Shown here: one piece after another, positions 11,682 to 24,700 of the stretch
Layout: every line of letters begins with the position of its first letter
Position numbering within the stretch: position 1 is the first letter of the stretch
Source: Tulasnella sp. 424
Taxonomy: Eukaryota > Basidiomycota > Agaricomycetes > Cantharellales > Tulasnellaceae
DNA length: 64,000 nt
Assembly (NCBI GenBank): GCA_019633425.1
Contig: WSUB01000146.1
Span: 37,134-101,133, forward strand
Direction: 5' to 3'
Notes under the pieces: model-generated
The model's database searches: none
Told to the model about the DNA's origin: nothing
Seen by the model: only the letters and a program-made list of their open reading frames with translations
Program-made: the position numbers and the translations under genes

Positions 11682-13144
11682 TTACATGGAAAACTCTAAA
11701 GTTTTATTTAAGGAGGTGGAAGAACGTCCAACCAAGCAAACATTACCAAAGATATCATCGAATGCGTATGTATAAGGTGTATGAGACAGTGTGATAGAAC
11801 GGAGGCGTTCTCCGGAAACTACCTTGCGGTCAATCACTTGGAGGAAAGTCAAGGAGAGCCCGGTGATAGCAAATCCTAGATCGAGTCCCAGCAGGACGGA
11901 GCCGTGATTTAGGAAGTCAAGCCGATCCACTTCGAAGCTATCATCTTGAATTGATAGCCGAAACACATATCGACCGTCATTGGGAAGAGTGAAGGAGCCG
12001 AGGAAAGTGGAGGAAGAGAAGGATAACGACAGCTGTGCGGGCTCAGGCCATTTCATCGTCGGCTTGAGCCACCACAGTGGCGACCTTGGTGAGAACCACC
12101 ATATCGGCACAGCTGCCGTATGCGGATAGTTTCCACCAAGTGTATTTACCATGGAAAACTCCGGGAACTCAAAGACCATGATTGCGTCCTGGCTGCAGCA
12201 AACCAGCTGAGTGCCCGGGAGAAACTTTGCCGAACCTGCCTGCACAGCAAACACTCAGAAAGGGAACATTATGGACTAAGAAAAATTCGCTTACGAAGCG
12301 TGTTGGTAGAGAGATATTGAGGGTAGCATAGCCAAAGGATTGGCCGGAGAGATATTGGTCCCATCGAAAACATTCGACTCGACCAACCCCAGGGTCAAGA
12401 AATCGAGCAATGTAGTTGCCTGATACAAAGATACTGCCATTACCTTGAGCGCATAGTATGGTCCCGATGTCGGAAAGGATAAGCTTATCCTCGCAAATGG
12501 TGATTCGGCAGATGTCAATCTGGTATTGGAACCCACTACAAAAGGTGAGTCGGTAATCATCCAAAAAATAAGAAAAGACTTACTTCGACTTCCCGATAAC
12601 TAGAATACAAGTACTGTCTCCGGTATGCTCGAACGCTGAGAAGGTATAGGTAGCCTTTTCGACCGGCTGGGGTGGCCGTAGAAGAATTGGCTTGATGTCC
12701 TTGGCAAAAGAATCCCAGGCATGAACGCTACGGTCCCAAGAGACCGTAATCAACCACCGAGCACCCGGTATGAAGTGACAGTTTGATACTTCAATGGTTG
12801 TCTTGACGACCCGAACCTTAACCTCACCGCGTCCCCGTCTGGCACGCTTGAGAGCTAAGGACTCGAAACGTGCACCATGCGTCATCCGGATCACAGCCAA
12901 AACATCGCCCGGGACTTGTCTTTGCAGAACCTGGAGCCAAAGATGGCTTTCGCGACTGATGTCATGGAGTTGGCGGCAAACCTAGATAGGCTTATCAGCT
13001 GTTGCAAACCCATCTCAACGACGAGGTTACACTAACCCTTCGAGCGCGCAAAATATCCTGGGCCTCAAGCAGAGACAACATAGTTATGATGAGCTCCTCA
13101 GGGAGCTCTAAGAAGCATATCGGACGATGAAGGTCGGAAGGCAT
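11682..13144 (-). CDS. F-box protein, tandem copy 1
   Basis: Four exons: 13144-13037, 12981-12584, 12535-12295 and 12239-11682. They give 434 aa in frame. The N-terminal F-box-like region (LPEELIITMLSLLEAQDI, then VCRQLHDISRESHLW after the first intron) should bind Skp1 in an SCF ubiquitin ligase. The rest is beta-rich, with a WD-like turn (RWLITVSWDRSVHAWDS), and may form an irregular propeller for substrate recognition. The target is unknown. A longer start at 13177 is open in this copy only. The start MPSDLHRP shared with copy 2 was chosen. The neighbouring copy at 14901-16379 has the same intron positions. Confidence 0.8.
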
Positions 13145-14900
13145 CACTGTAGCGCCAAACAAAGTGGTGGCAGGCATGTTTCGAAAACGTCAGGCAGGTC
13201 GTGGGAGAGTGGTATCACGGCGTGACATGACTCCATGCAGTTAGTTGAACTGTTTGGCCCAGCTGACACACTCCCAACCAACATGGATCATTCTAACTGG
13301 GCTTAATACATAGCACTGCAGTAATTTTTATGCGATCTGATCCCAACTGACCGCAAAACAGCTCGTCTTAGTGTATATTTCTCACTAAAATTGCCAAGCT
13401 TGAGGTGGTCGACACGACGTTCGACGGTAGTTGGTAAGACAAAAGAATCGATGATTAAATTTTATGCAAGATCTATAGTGAATTGTATTGAAAGGCCTCC
13501 GAGGGGTGGCAAGTCGGTCCTACGACTTGAACGCGATCGAAACTGACAAATATGTATTTGTGGTGCGCAGTTCGACCGAAACGCATTCGGAGAGCGTTCT
13601 TATTTTCTTTCCCTGGGTCTCAAGGGAGAAGCAGGTCAAACGGACCTCGTCACGTCTTTGGGGTTTGTCGTCATTTGGTGGTATCCGCTAGGGGAGCGTG
13701 ACGGGCCATACGGCGGCGCGTTGACATGGTTCTCAAGCATGTCCGATGGTCAGGAACGGCCATCGGACAGATATCTTGCATCGCTGGGTCGCCTTAAGTG
13801 ATTACAATTGCTGCGGTGGCAGTGGAAGGGGGACAATAAAAGGAATGATTTTCTTAATATGGATGATCAGACCGCCCTCCCGAAACGCAAATTACCTTGA
13901 TATCGTGCAACATACGTCACTTGAGCAGTCGGCGGCGACTCCCCAGAGTCAACCGCAGGCCGACCGATATCGGCTTATTTGGCACCGTAATCGAAAGGGC
14001 ATCCTGGAAAAGCCATACGTCGTAGTCTTTAAGGGTTCTAGTCCTGGCCTGAAAACTTGGGGGATTTGCCGTGGGACAACCTCACAGAATCAAAGTCGAG
14101 TGGGCCGACGGAAAGAGCGGGTTGTTTCGCATCGCAGCCGACCATAATCAATACCCAGTTACGCGCAACGGCCCGGGGAATATGGCACCTGTCAATTCTG
14201 TCCTCGGCCGAGGATCTTTTGTCATTCGGGGTTTCTGTGAAACTCTCATTGAGGTTAAGTCGAATTCGAACACAACGCATTGATGCTTCTTGCGACACAG
14301 CTCTTCATTGTGGAAGCTGTCGTATCTTGTAAACCTCATAGGCACATAGCTTTCGAAAATTTAGCATACCATCACGATATTGACTGCCAGTTGCCGACCC
14401 CAACAAACCGCGCTTTCAGGTTGAGGGGGCCTACACGGATAGAAAGGATAGAAGTTTGACATGTATAACCCAAATAAAATCAAAACATTAAAGGATATGA
14501 ACGGCGCTCTTAGATTACAATAAAGTGATTCGGTTATTATAAAGCTGGGTATGGGGCTGAGAGCGGTCCTCCGCACTTTAACTGATACCAGTCCACAGGC
14601 CCGAAAGACAGAGGAACCCGAAAAATGGTATTTACCGCTAGTTGCCGATCCCAGCAAACCGCGCTTTCAAGTTAAGGGGCCTACACGAATAGAGCTTTGA
14701 CGAGTAGGACCCAAATCAAAAGATTGAAGAATACGAGGTCCGTTCTCAGACTACAACCCAGCGGTTCGGTTATTGCAAAGTTGGGTATGGGGCTTCGAGC
14801 GGTCCTCCGCAGTTTAACTAATACCAGTCCACAGGCCCGAAAGCCAGAAGAACCCGAAAAATGATTTCTTCTACAGATTACAGTAAAATTGAATGTACAA
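13145..14900. other. Non-coding spacer between the F-box copies
   Basis: It holds the upstream flank of copy 1 and the downstream flank of copy 2. Inside are repeated pieces: 14390-14640 and 14640-14880 both contain CAAACCGCGCTTTCA, GGGGCCTACACG.ATAGA and GCGGTCCTCCGCA, so the 3' flank was duplicated locally. About 13965-14090 matches the dispersed repeat at 7530-7650. No coding sequence was recognised. Confidence 0.6.
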
Positions 14901-17290
14901 TCACATGAAAAATTCCAAGGTTTTACCTGAGGAGGTGGAAGGACCTTTAACTAAGCAAACATTACCAAAGACATCATCAAATGCACATGTATAAGGCGCA
15001 TGAAACAGTGTGCTTAATTGTAGGCGTACTCCGAAAACTACCTGGCGGTCAATCACTTGGAGAGAAATCATGGAGAGCCCATTAGTGAGAAATCCCAGAT
15101 CGAGTCCCAGCTGGACGAAGCCGCTATTCAGGAAGCCAAGGCGACCCACTTCGAAGCTATCATCTTTAATCGATAGCCGAAAGACATATCGAGCTTCATT
15201 TCGAAAAGTGAAGGACTCGAGGAAAGTGGGGGAAGAGAAAGATAACGACACCTGTGCGGGCTTGGGCCATGTCATCGGCGGCCGGAGCCACGATAGCGGC
15301 GCTGGCGAGAACCACCATATCGGCACAGCTTCCATGTGTGGATGGGTTTCACCAAGCTGATTTACCATGGAAAATTCCGGGAACTCAAAGACCATGATTG
15401 CGTCCATGTTGCAACAAACCAATCGACCGCCCGGGAGAAACTTTGTCGGACGGGTCTGCACAGCAAACACTCAGAAAGGGAATATTATGGACCGAGAAAG
15501 ATTCACTTACAAAGCTTGCGGGTGCAGAGATGTTGAGGGAAGCATAGCCAAAGGATTGGCCGGAGAGATATTGGTCCCATCGAAAACATTCGACACGACC
15601 AACTCCGTGGTCAAGAAACCGAGCGATGTAGTTGCCTGATACAAGGATACCGCTGTCACCTCGAGGGCATAGTATGGTCCCGATGTCGGAAAGGACAACC
15701 TTCTCCTCGCAAATGGTGATTTGGCAGATGTCAATCTGGTATTGGGACCCACTACAAAAGGTGAGTCGGTAGTCATCCAGAAATAAGAAAAGACTTACTT
15801 CGACTTCCCTATGACCAGGATACAATTACTGTCTCCGGTATACTCGAGCGCTGAAAAGGTATAGGTAACCATTTCGACCGGCTGAGCTGCCCGTAAAAGG
15901 ATTGGCTTGATGTCCTCGGTAAAAGAATCCCAGGCATGAACGGTACGGTCGCCTGAGACCGTGATCAACCACCGAGCACCCGGTATGAAGTGACAGGTTT
16001 CCACTTCAATGGCTGTCTTGACGGCCCGAAGCTTAACATCACCACGTCCCATCATTCGTCTGGCAAGCTTGAGAGCTAAGGACTCGACACGTGCACCACA
16101 CGTCAGCTGGATCACCGCCAAAACATCGCCTGGGACTCGTCTTTGCAGAACCTGGAGCCAAAGATAGGTTTCGCGACTGATGGCATGGAGTTGGCGGCAA
16201 ACCTAGATAGGGTAATCAGCTGACTGTTGCAAAGTCATATCAAAGACCCGGTGCCATCCCAGTACACTAACCCTGCGAGCGCGCAAAATATCCTCGACCC
16301 CAAGCAGAGACAGTATAGCTATGATGAGCTCCTCAGGGATTTCTGAGAAGCATACCGGACGATGGAGGTCGGAAGGCATCACTACGAGGTGGTGGCCGGC
16401 ATGCGTCAGGCAGGAGGGTCGTGGGAGAGCATCACGGTGTGACATGACTTCATGCAATTAGTTGAACTCGTTACTCTTTGGCCCAGCTGACACACTCCCA
16501 ACCGACATGGATTTTTCTAATTGGGCTGAAGACATAGCACCGTAGTAAATTTTATGCGATCCGGTACCGACTGATCTCAAAACAGCTCGTCTTAGTAGAT
16601 TTTTCTCACTAGATCGAGAGGCGATCAACACGACGTTCGACGATTGGTTGGTTAAGTGGAATGCAAGATTTCCAGTGAATTGGATTAAATGGTTTTCTGA
16701 AGGGTGGTAAACTCGGTCCTACACGCGATCGAAATGTGCCGATGGCCCAGGAGCTCGCATGTCGTTTTGGTGGTCTTACCGTTATGCCCCACAACTACGA
16801 ACAAGTCATGAAAGATGAGTCGAATCTCCAAGTAAGCACGTTCCCTATGAGAATCCTTGGAGCCCTCACTCAGTCAATCAAGATGCCTTATTCACAATCC
16901 ACGGCTAGAGCATAGCTGAGGAGGTCTTTGTCGATCGGTGGTTCCACCGACACCCATTCGGAGAGTGTTCCTATTTTCTTTCCTTGGGCCTCAAGGGAAA
17001 AGGAGGTCAAACGTTACCTCGGCGCGACTTTGGGATTTTTGGTCATCCAGTGGTACCGACTGGGGGAGTGCGACGAGGCACGGCGCGTCGACATGATTCC
17101 CGATAGTCGGGAATGGCCATCGGACGGTGTCTTCCGTTGCTCTATCGGCTCAAGTCATTGCGGACGCTGCCGCGGCAGTAAGGTTAAAAAAAGAATTGCC
17201 GTCTTACCGTTGGGTCCGTCCTCCCAAACGCAAAGTTACCTTGGACCTCGTGCAACAAACGTCAGTTGAGCAGTCGACGCCGACTCCCCA
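14205..17290. repeat. Tandem segmental duplication, unit 2
   Basis: Second copy of the block at 11110-14200, carrying F-box gene 2. It lacks the TIR element present in unit 1. The coding parts are the most similar and the flanks are more diverged. Boundaries are approximate. Confidence 0.75.
14901..16379 (-). CDS. F-box protein, tandem copy 2
   Basis: Four exons: 16379-16272, 16202-15799, 15751-15511 and 15455-14901. They give 435 aa in frame. The F-box-like region begins IPEELIIAILSLLGVEDI. Relative to copy 1 it has a two-residue insertion (RRMMGRG) in exon 2 and many scattered substitutions, but every splice site and the frame are kept. That suggests both copies are still under selection. 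The function is as proposed for copy 1: substrate adaptor of an SCF-type ligase with unknown target. Confidence 0.8.
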
Positions 17291-20090
17291 GAGCTAGAAG
17301 CAGATTAGAATACGATATCGTTTTTTTCTGAGATGATTGATGGATAAAGATAGCGGCTGTTAGCATGAGGGATTCATGTACACGTCCCTGCGGTCCCATC
17401 ACCCAGGCCAAAATGATTTCGACATGCTTCCATGCGGACCGTACCACACGCGCTCCGGCAGCATGCGGCGACAACCGAAAGGGAAAAAAAAAATGAGAGA
17501 ACTCAAAGTAAAGTCAACGCTATCGTTGATAATGATAAGGATAGTATAGACTATCTAATCTAATCTTCGGTTGTTAGCCTGCGCGTGCTGACTCCCACAT
17601 ATCGAACTCTTCCCATGCGCGCCAAGAGTGTAAGAACAGTCGGCACAAACGGAGTCAAAAAAGGTAAAAGCCAAGGGTAAAAAAAAAAAACTCTCCTCCC
17701 AACGAGATGCAACGCTGTGTTGCCGTTTGATAAGATTACTTACCCTGTCTGATGCTTGCGGAAATTCAACCCTGACCATGATCAGGGGACCTCCAGGCTC
17801 CTCGACGCGTGGCCGAACCTGCCCTCAAGCCTAAAAACTCCATCGGGCTAAAAAAAAATTAGCTAGTCGAGAATTCGCTCTGGGATGTGTTCGAATGTTC
17901 GAAAAGCGGTTCATCTCCGCAAAGGCTTAGCGTAGATTTTATAATGGGGGTTTGTTTTAATTTTTTTTTTTTGCCTCCGTTAGGTAATTTGTTTTCCCGA
18001 GTCGAATGTTTTCCCTTTACTTCTTGTGATTCTTCGTTCGGGCGGAAGGTAGGTAAGTATGTTGTACTTGGCGTCGGGGAACGGTCGTTAGACTCGTGAA
18101 AAAACGTGGATGATGCTGGCCGCGGCGAGGGCTGAATGGCCAACGGTTGCGGATGGGGGCGGCGATCAGAACTCATGCCACCGCCTACCCAAATCAAATT
18201 CGCTCCGGTGCCACCCACATCGAAGCCTAAGAGCGGATCATCGCGAAGCGAGCCAATCAAAAAGAAATCAGTGTGGGGGAGGAGGGGGAAGGGCGAACGA
18301 AGTCTGCCTGTCAGGTACCGACACCGCACCCCTCCTCTTGCCATGAGGCATACACGTCATATGGAGCTTGTGAAGTCGGGCTCCCTTCTCTTGGAATTTC
18401 GAGACACGATTGGGAGAAGGGGGTGGTCGTGGTTTATCTTTAACTATAGACTTCGAATCGCTCCACTCGCCTAGAATTACAAGAACCCCCCACTAATGAA
18501 CTAAAAGGTACTGAATTGAATTGAATTGAAAAATTACGCGCGCGCGCATGATGTGCGCGGCAGTTGATCTTAAAAAGACAATAGTCTAAACAGTCTTCTC
18601 CGGATCTTGGGGAATAACTTCGTTGAGGTTTTCAGGCACCGAGACCCCGGCGAGACAGCAAAAAGAACGTGTACGTTTACGGATGCGGCATTTGCTCCTT
18701 TGGGGTAAGAAGACGACAGGCGAGAGAGGGGAGCTAAGAATTCTGCACGCTGGTTGGTCCGCTTGATGGTAGCAGAGGGTCGGTGGTAATTGATCCTGAG
18801 TGTGTGAGTCGACAGGGGGGCGTTATGTTGACCCAAGGTGACCTCTCCGCGTGCGTTAGGAAATGAGCGTGGGTTTTCGTGCTTAGAAGACGTTGGAGTA
18901 ATAAGGTTACGTCCCTTGCAGTGGTTCCCGGAGATCTGCGGGACGGGGGTACTGTACCGGCCGCGCTTTTTTTGTTTTTCCTTTTTTCTTTGTGTGCTTT
19001 CTTTTTGTGACGGTGACGGGAGAACGGAGAGACAGGCCGACGGAGAACGAGCCGCGACTTGTGATATCATTCACTGGTCCATACCAAATACGGTAAACGC
19101 CACACAAAATAGTCCAGATGTACGTATGTAAGGACGGAGATGTCTGATAAGCCACCTCAACAAGGCACGAACGCGTTGCGGTGACGACGACTGACGCGGG
19201 AATAAGGGCGCTAAAAAGGTAAAGGATCAGGAAAAGGCGCGCGTGTGCGGTCGGGTGAGGGGAGGGGGTTCGGGGCTGGGAAAAGAGTTTCCTGATATGT
19301 TTGTTTGTTGTGGAGATTTTGACATGTGTGAAACTCCTCCGAGCTCGAGGTTTATGTTCAGGGTTAAAAGAAGGGAGGGACCTCTGATACCACCCTCGAT
19401 CTCGTGCACATTACCTGCCAGACAGCATAATTGCACATATTGGGAAGTTGAGGAAGAGGCTATGACACCTCGAACTGAGATGAACAGAGTTTCAAATTTC
19501 AAATTTCCTCGCATGAGAGTTCCTCATTTGGGTGGGAGAGGCGTGGAGGAGGAAATCGGTTCGGTTCGGGGGCTGCGGGGATGACCGGACTGCGCGCGCG
19601 CCTGCAACATCGACGAAGGGTAGAGTGTGCTACTACGGAATTCATGTGCGGGTGGTGGGTGTGATACCCTGGCCTCGTGAAAACGATGAAACAGTTCGGG
19701 AGCACACCTCCGAGTGCTAGGAGATGCCTTGTGAAAGGTTGGGCGTTTGGAACCTTTTGGGGCGGCGAAGCATTAGTGAGTGGGCGATCCAATTGAGCTG
19801 TGAACATTAGTTAGCGCTTGCTATTGATAGTGGCCAATCGCACTGATTCCCAATGCGGAGAGAAGCCAGGTCCATAAACCGCGTATATGGCGGGTTGCTG
19901 TGTCTCGAGAACGCGGAGGGGGAAGAAGCGGGAGAAGCGAAAAACAAAAACGTACAAGTGTCCGGGGTCTCTCTTTTCTCTCTCCCTGTGATGCAACCTC
20001 GCCAATTTCCTGAAAATTCCCAATTTCGCATATCCAGAATCTCTTCTTCTCACCTCCCCTCCGTTCGTTCGTTCGTTTTCCAAGAGTTCA
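17291..20090. other. Gene-poor region, no gene recognised
   Basis: It contains homopolymer runs (A-runs near 17480 and 17680, a T-run near 17960), GAATT repeats (about 18512-18530) and a CG run (18536-18547). Open frames of 80-160 codons occur on both strands, for example 17859-18344 minus, but they lack recognisable motifs. It probably contains distal regulatory DNA of the downstream gene and decayed repeats. Confidence 0.4.
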
Positions 20091-21774
20091 CGCTCTCTCT
20101 CTCTCTCTCTCTTTATCTCCCCCCTCCTCCCCCCGACTCATCCCTCTATCCCGCTCCTCTCCTCCGTCCTAGCTACTCGACAAAAAAACTCGGCTCGACC
20201 CAGCCACACACGTCGGCAAGGATCAACCGAAGAACCGAACTCTCTCGACTCTTATCAACCCCCCCTCTAAAGTTCAACCTGGTTGCACCAACGGAGAAAG
20301 AGAACAGCGTCAGTCTTCTACCGAGGATTGGCCTTTGTTTCCGCAGAGAGAGAAAGGAAGGGCCGTTGAACCTTTGGAGCGCGTTGGAGAGAGAAAGAGA
20401 CCTATCGACGTCATTTCACTTTGGACTGAAGGAGGTGAAAGAGAGACACAATTTGCGTTTTTGATTGGCAATTGCACCTTGCACCATCAAAACCTGTCAA
20501 CCCCTCTCCCTCTTGCTCTGGTGAGTCCCATTTGCTCGTTGTCTTGCTCATCCACTGGGTGGGTCTCGCGGTCTTTGTATACCCGAGGACTCTCTGTGTC
20601 TCGCCCCAACCCCCGCCCGCCTTCACACTGCATTCGGTCCCATCCTTACGTTGCACCCTTTTCTCATCGCCACCGCTCAACCACCACCACCTCGCTCTAC
20701 TCGTTTTGCCATCAAGAGTCTAACGAACTCTTTCTTTCAATCGTACATATAGAAAGCGTTTTCGCGCGTCAAACAACCTCTTTCCCCGAATTTTCGACGG
20801 AGTCTATTTCGGGTTTTTTTCTTCTTTCCTTTCTTTTTTTGCTCGCGCTTAGCTGGTAAGTCCCGACACCCCGACGCCCCGCGCTCCCTTCTCTCCCCTT
20901 CCGGTACATGGGATCTTCCGGGAACTCGCTCGCTAACTAACTCCACCACTGCTTTACCATTTCGTCATCAACGAATCTCTTGACGTGGCTCAACCCTTGA
21001 AACTACCGACACAAAAGACTTAGTCGTCCGCAGCCAGTCAGCATTCAAACTTATTACTCCCCCCTCCTCCTACAATTCCCGCACCCAGCTCGCTTTTCTT
21101 TCTCAAGTCTCAATAAAAGGTGAGCTATTCTTCTTCACATTAATCTAGAACTGGGGGTGGCAAATGCGGAGATGAGATCGTCAGGGCAAAAAAAGTGGCT
21201 GTAATGCATTTTAAGTTATGAACGATCGCCCACCCCCTCCCCCTTCGGTCACATTTGAAATGCCAACCAATACCTTCTACTTTCGGCTCACATCAACCTT
21301 CCTCCTCTTCTAGACTCTCTCAAGTCTTCGAGGCGAATTTATTTCTATCGTTATATCTTCTTGTAGAGTACACTTTATTCTTCTATCTTGCTTACTTGGG
21401 TACGTAGACGCTCGTTACCCCAAGGCGAGCCTAGACCTCGACGCTGACCTTCCATTCTCGTCTTTTTTTTTCTGCTCACAGCACCTAGAGCAACTCCCCC
21501 AACCGCTCGTCATCTTACTCTTTGTCATCCAAACTGGAGTCCCCTTCTCCGTGACGGATCACTCTCGCCAACGAAGCAATACAAAAAAATCTCGGGCATA
21601 TATTGCCAACACCCCGACACCGACACACAACACATCATCATCATCAATTCCCGCTGAACCCCCGCAAGCTCAAATCACCGCCACTCGTCTTCTCTTCTCG
21701 CTACTTTCCCGTCTTCGACCTTTTCCGAACAAGAGAGGGGAGAAAGAAAGGAGAATATACAAAGAGAGGCTTAG
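20091..21774 (+). promoter_or_regulatory. Pyrimidine-rich promoter / intron-containing 5' leader
   Basis: A (CT)n tract at about 20091-20112 opens a long C/T-rich region, typical of fungal core promoters and leaders. Several GT donors (GTGAGTCC near 20520, GTAAGTCC near 20855, GTGAGC near 21121) and AG acceptors (TTCTAG near 21313, CTCACAG near 21481) suggest a spliced 5' untranslated leader for the gene at 21775. The exact start and splicing cannot be fixed by eye. Confidence 0.45.
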
Positions 21775-24700
21775 ATGGCTAGTGGAACCGCTACAACCCG
21801 TCATGCACAACCACCCCATCTCACCAACACTCAATCATTAACATCTCGACTTGCGATTTTTATGGGCTTCCAACCTCGGCATCAGCACCAACACCACCCG
21901 TCACCACGGACGCCTCCGGACCACGGGCTAGAGCACGACCCGTGGATCGCTCTCCCGCAGCCTCAAGCGTCGACGTCCTCGTTCGGAGCTGGGACGCTGA
22001 GGAGCCTGCACACCGGCGACGGAGGGCCGTACGGCGTATCTGCGTTCTCTTCTGAAGAAGGAGGGGCGAGCAGCTATCACCACCACCAGCATCAGCAGCA
22101 CCTTCAAGCACCGGCTGTCGGCGCTGGACTGTCGCCGTACTTGGCCGCTCCGAACGCGTTCGCGAAACAGCAGCAGCAGCAAATGTTCAACTCTCAGCCG
22201 GCCCCACCGCCTCCGCGGTCGACGAGCCCGTGGGGTGGGAGCGGGTCGTCGTTTTCGTCGCCGATAGAACCGGCTCCCGGTCGTGGAGGTTTTTTGCAGA
22301 GCCTCGGCAGGTCAGCGTCGACTCGCGAAGCGAATCATCATCATAATCAACCCACGTCGTTGTCCGCTTCCGCACCGGCCCCTTCAACGTCCAAAGTATC
22401 GCCTCTCAAGCAGCGGCTCCGCACTTCTGGTCTATTCCCGACCTCTTCCTCCGTTTCCCCGAGCAAGCCAAGCAGCGGCGGAGGTGGGAGTAGCGCGAGT
22501 AAGAAGCTGCACTACATGCAAGCGAGCTTGGCTGCCTTTGACGGCGGGATCGGAGAATCTCCCGTACCGAGTCGGAAAGGCAAGGAGAAAGCTTCGTACG
22601 TCGTTGGTGGAGGTGCAGGTGCAGGTGCTGGTGCTAGTGTGGTCGTGAAGGAGAAGGAAAAGGAGAAGGAACGGGAAAAGATCAGGAAGAAGGAGAAGGA
22701 GAGCGGGATGAAGTTCCCTTCGTATTACTCCGCTACGCCGCCACCAGCCACTGCACCACCGCAATACGGGAGAGACAAGAGGCACTCGCCGCTATCGCCG
22801 TTAATGGGCTTCGCCTCGTCTTCGCATCATCAGAATCCGACTATCGGGAAAGCTCTAGGAGTTCGGACGAGTTTGTTAGGTTTCGGAACGGAGAGTCCGT
22901 TGGGGATGTGGGATACGTCGTCCCCCGTAGGTGCCGGTCGAAGTGCTGCGGGAGACCCAACGGAGATGTTTGATAAACCGAGAAAGGCCCCGTTACCACC
23001 GGGACACACTCCGAGTCCGAGCAACACCAGCACGAGTGTCGTTGCGGAGGAGGAGAGTCATTCGAGGAAGCCGAGTGTGGAGATGGGTGGGATGTACGCT
23101 CCTGGTGGGCCGTCGACTTTGGGACCGGTGAGAGAGGAGTCCGAGGGACAGATGGGGACGTCGCAGGAGGGATCGGGAGAAGGTGATGGGAGGCAGGGTG
23201 AGCGGGACGAGGATAGGCTGTCGCCTGCTCCTCAGAGGCGGTATGTCGTCGTCACGCCTCCGCCACCGCAAGACGACGGGCTTCAAGAAGCGATTATCGT
23301 ACCCCTACCGCCATCAGCATCATCTCACCACACCGAATCGTCCCGCCAACCCTCCCCAACCTCGACTTTCCCATCTCCCATCTCACCTCTATCACCTAAC
23401 CAAATCCCCCCACCACTTCACTCGAGAGGCAGGAACCACCAACGCACCCGCACACCCAACGAAGGAAGCTCATCGACCACGCAAAAACCACCCATCCCGC
23501 CGAAATCGCAAGAGACCATCCGCATGGCCCAAGGCGCGAAGATCTTGAAGGCTTATTCGTCCACGCCGAATTTGCTCGTTGCTGCGTTTGGAAGCGCGGG
23601 TGCGGCTGGTGGGAGCGTGAACGTCTCTCCGAGCAAGGGCAAAGGGAAGGAACGAGTGCACGTCGACGAGGCTCTCAATACCGAGCGGAGCCCCTCTTCC
23701 GCTGCCCCAGCTCCAGCGACTGGGAGTCGACTCGCCGCTCAACTTCAAGCACAGACGATCTGCGACGCGCTCATGTTCCCCAAACCCCGTTTCGTCGCTC
23801 ACGTCATTTCACCCCCTGGTACTCCCGAAGCCTTTTCAGCACCTTCGCGTCCGTTACACACCGACCCTTCGTCTTCGTCGACACCTCGATCGCCGTACGT
23901 CCTTCCGGAAATCATCCCCCCACCCCCGCTCAGCTTGGATAAAGTGTTGAAGGAGGGCGAGATGCGCGAACGGGAGAGGGATCGGTGGGCTGCGAAAGCG
24001 TCTCGAGGTCTGCTCTCTCGGAACGCTAGCACCCGTTCGAGATCGCATACGGACGCTTCGGGAGGATCGTTGAGGGGCAGGAACTTGAGCGTCACGTCGG
24101 CGTCAACTGGAGGTGGACTTGTGAATCGGTTGAGAGCGAGGACGCTCAGTGGACGGAAGGGCCATGGTAAAGGACATAAGCGAGGGGATAGCAAGGAGAC
24201 TCAGCAGACTCAGCAGACGAGCGAGATGGGTGAGATCGAAGGTGGAGGAGGAGCGAGGATTGGAGGTCGGACTGGCACGCTTCGAGGTCTCAAGAAGGAA
24301 CCGTCGTACGAGTTTGACACCGTCAGACAAAGGCAGGTTGCTGTAGCCCAGGCTAGGGACAGCCCAACGCCCGCCACGATGACCACCTCGGCGACGAAGC
24401 CCGTTCCACTCGGCAAGCAGGGCAAGCTTTCGATTTCGCTCACCGAGAAGGATCTGCACCAGGCGACTGTAGGGGTGCGCGCGCACACCGATTCCGGTGG
24501 AACCGTCCGTTCAACGCACACCACCTCCAACACGACGCACTCCCGCAAATCGTCTGGACAATCCCGACACATGCCCTTCTCCTCTCATCCCTTCGCGTCG
24601 CACAGTCGGTCGGGTTCCTCGGGGTCCGTTTCGGCTGGAGCTGCTTCCGCTGCGAGTTATGCGATTCGCAAAGTCAAGAGTCTATGTGGGCCGGAGAGGT

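Larger units (their letters stand above)
11110..14200. repeat. Tandem segmental duplication, unit 1
   Basis: This unit holds F-box gene 1 and its flanks. It matches about 14205-17290 along most of its length. Shared landmarks are the sequence before the gene 3' end (CAGAAGAACCCGAAAAATGATTTCTTCTA), the whole gene, the upstream CCCAGCTGACACACTCCCAACC, and GAGCAGTCG.CG.CGACTCCCCAGAG. It differs by a truncated TIR element at 11272-11590. Boundaries are approximate. Confidence 0.75.

Noticed and set aside
17859..18344. Minus-strand frame of 161 codons
   Set aside because: No motif, no coding-like composition, no supporting splice structure; likely chance.
19853..20859. Long plus-strand frames of 174-203 codons in the C/T-rich region
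   Set aside because: Low-complexity translation of pyrimidine tracts with no domain; better explained as promoter and 5' leader.
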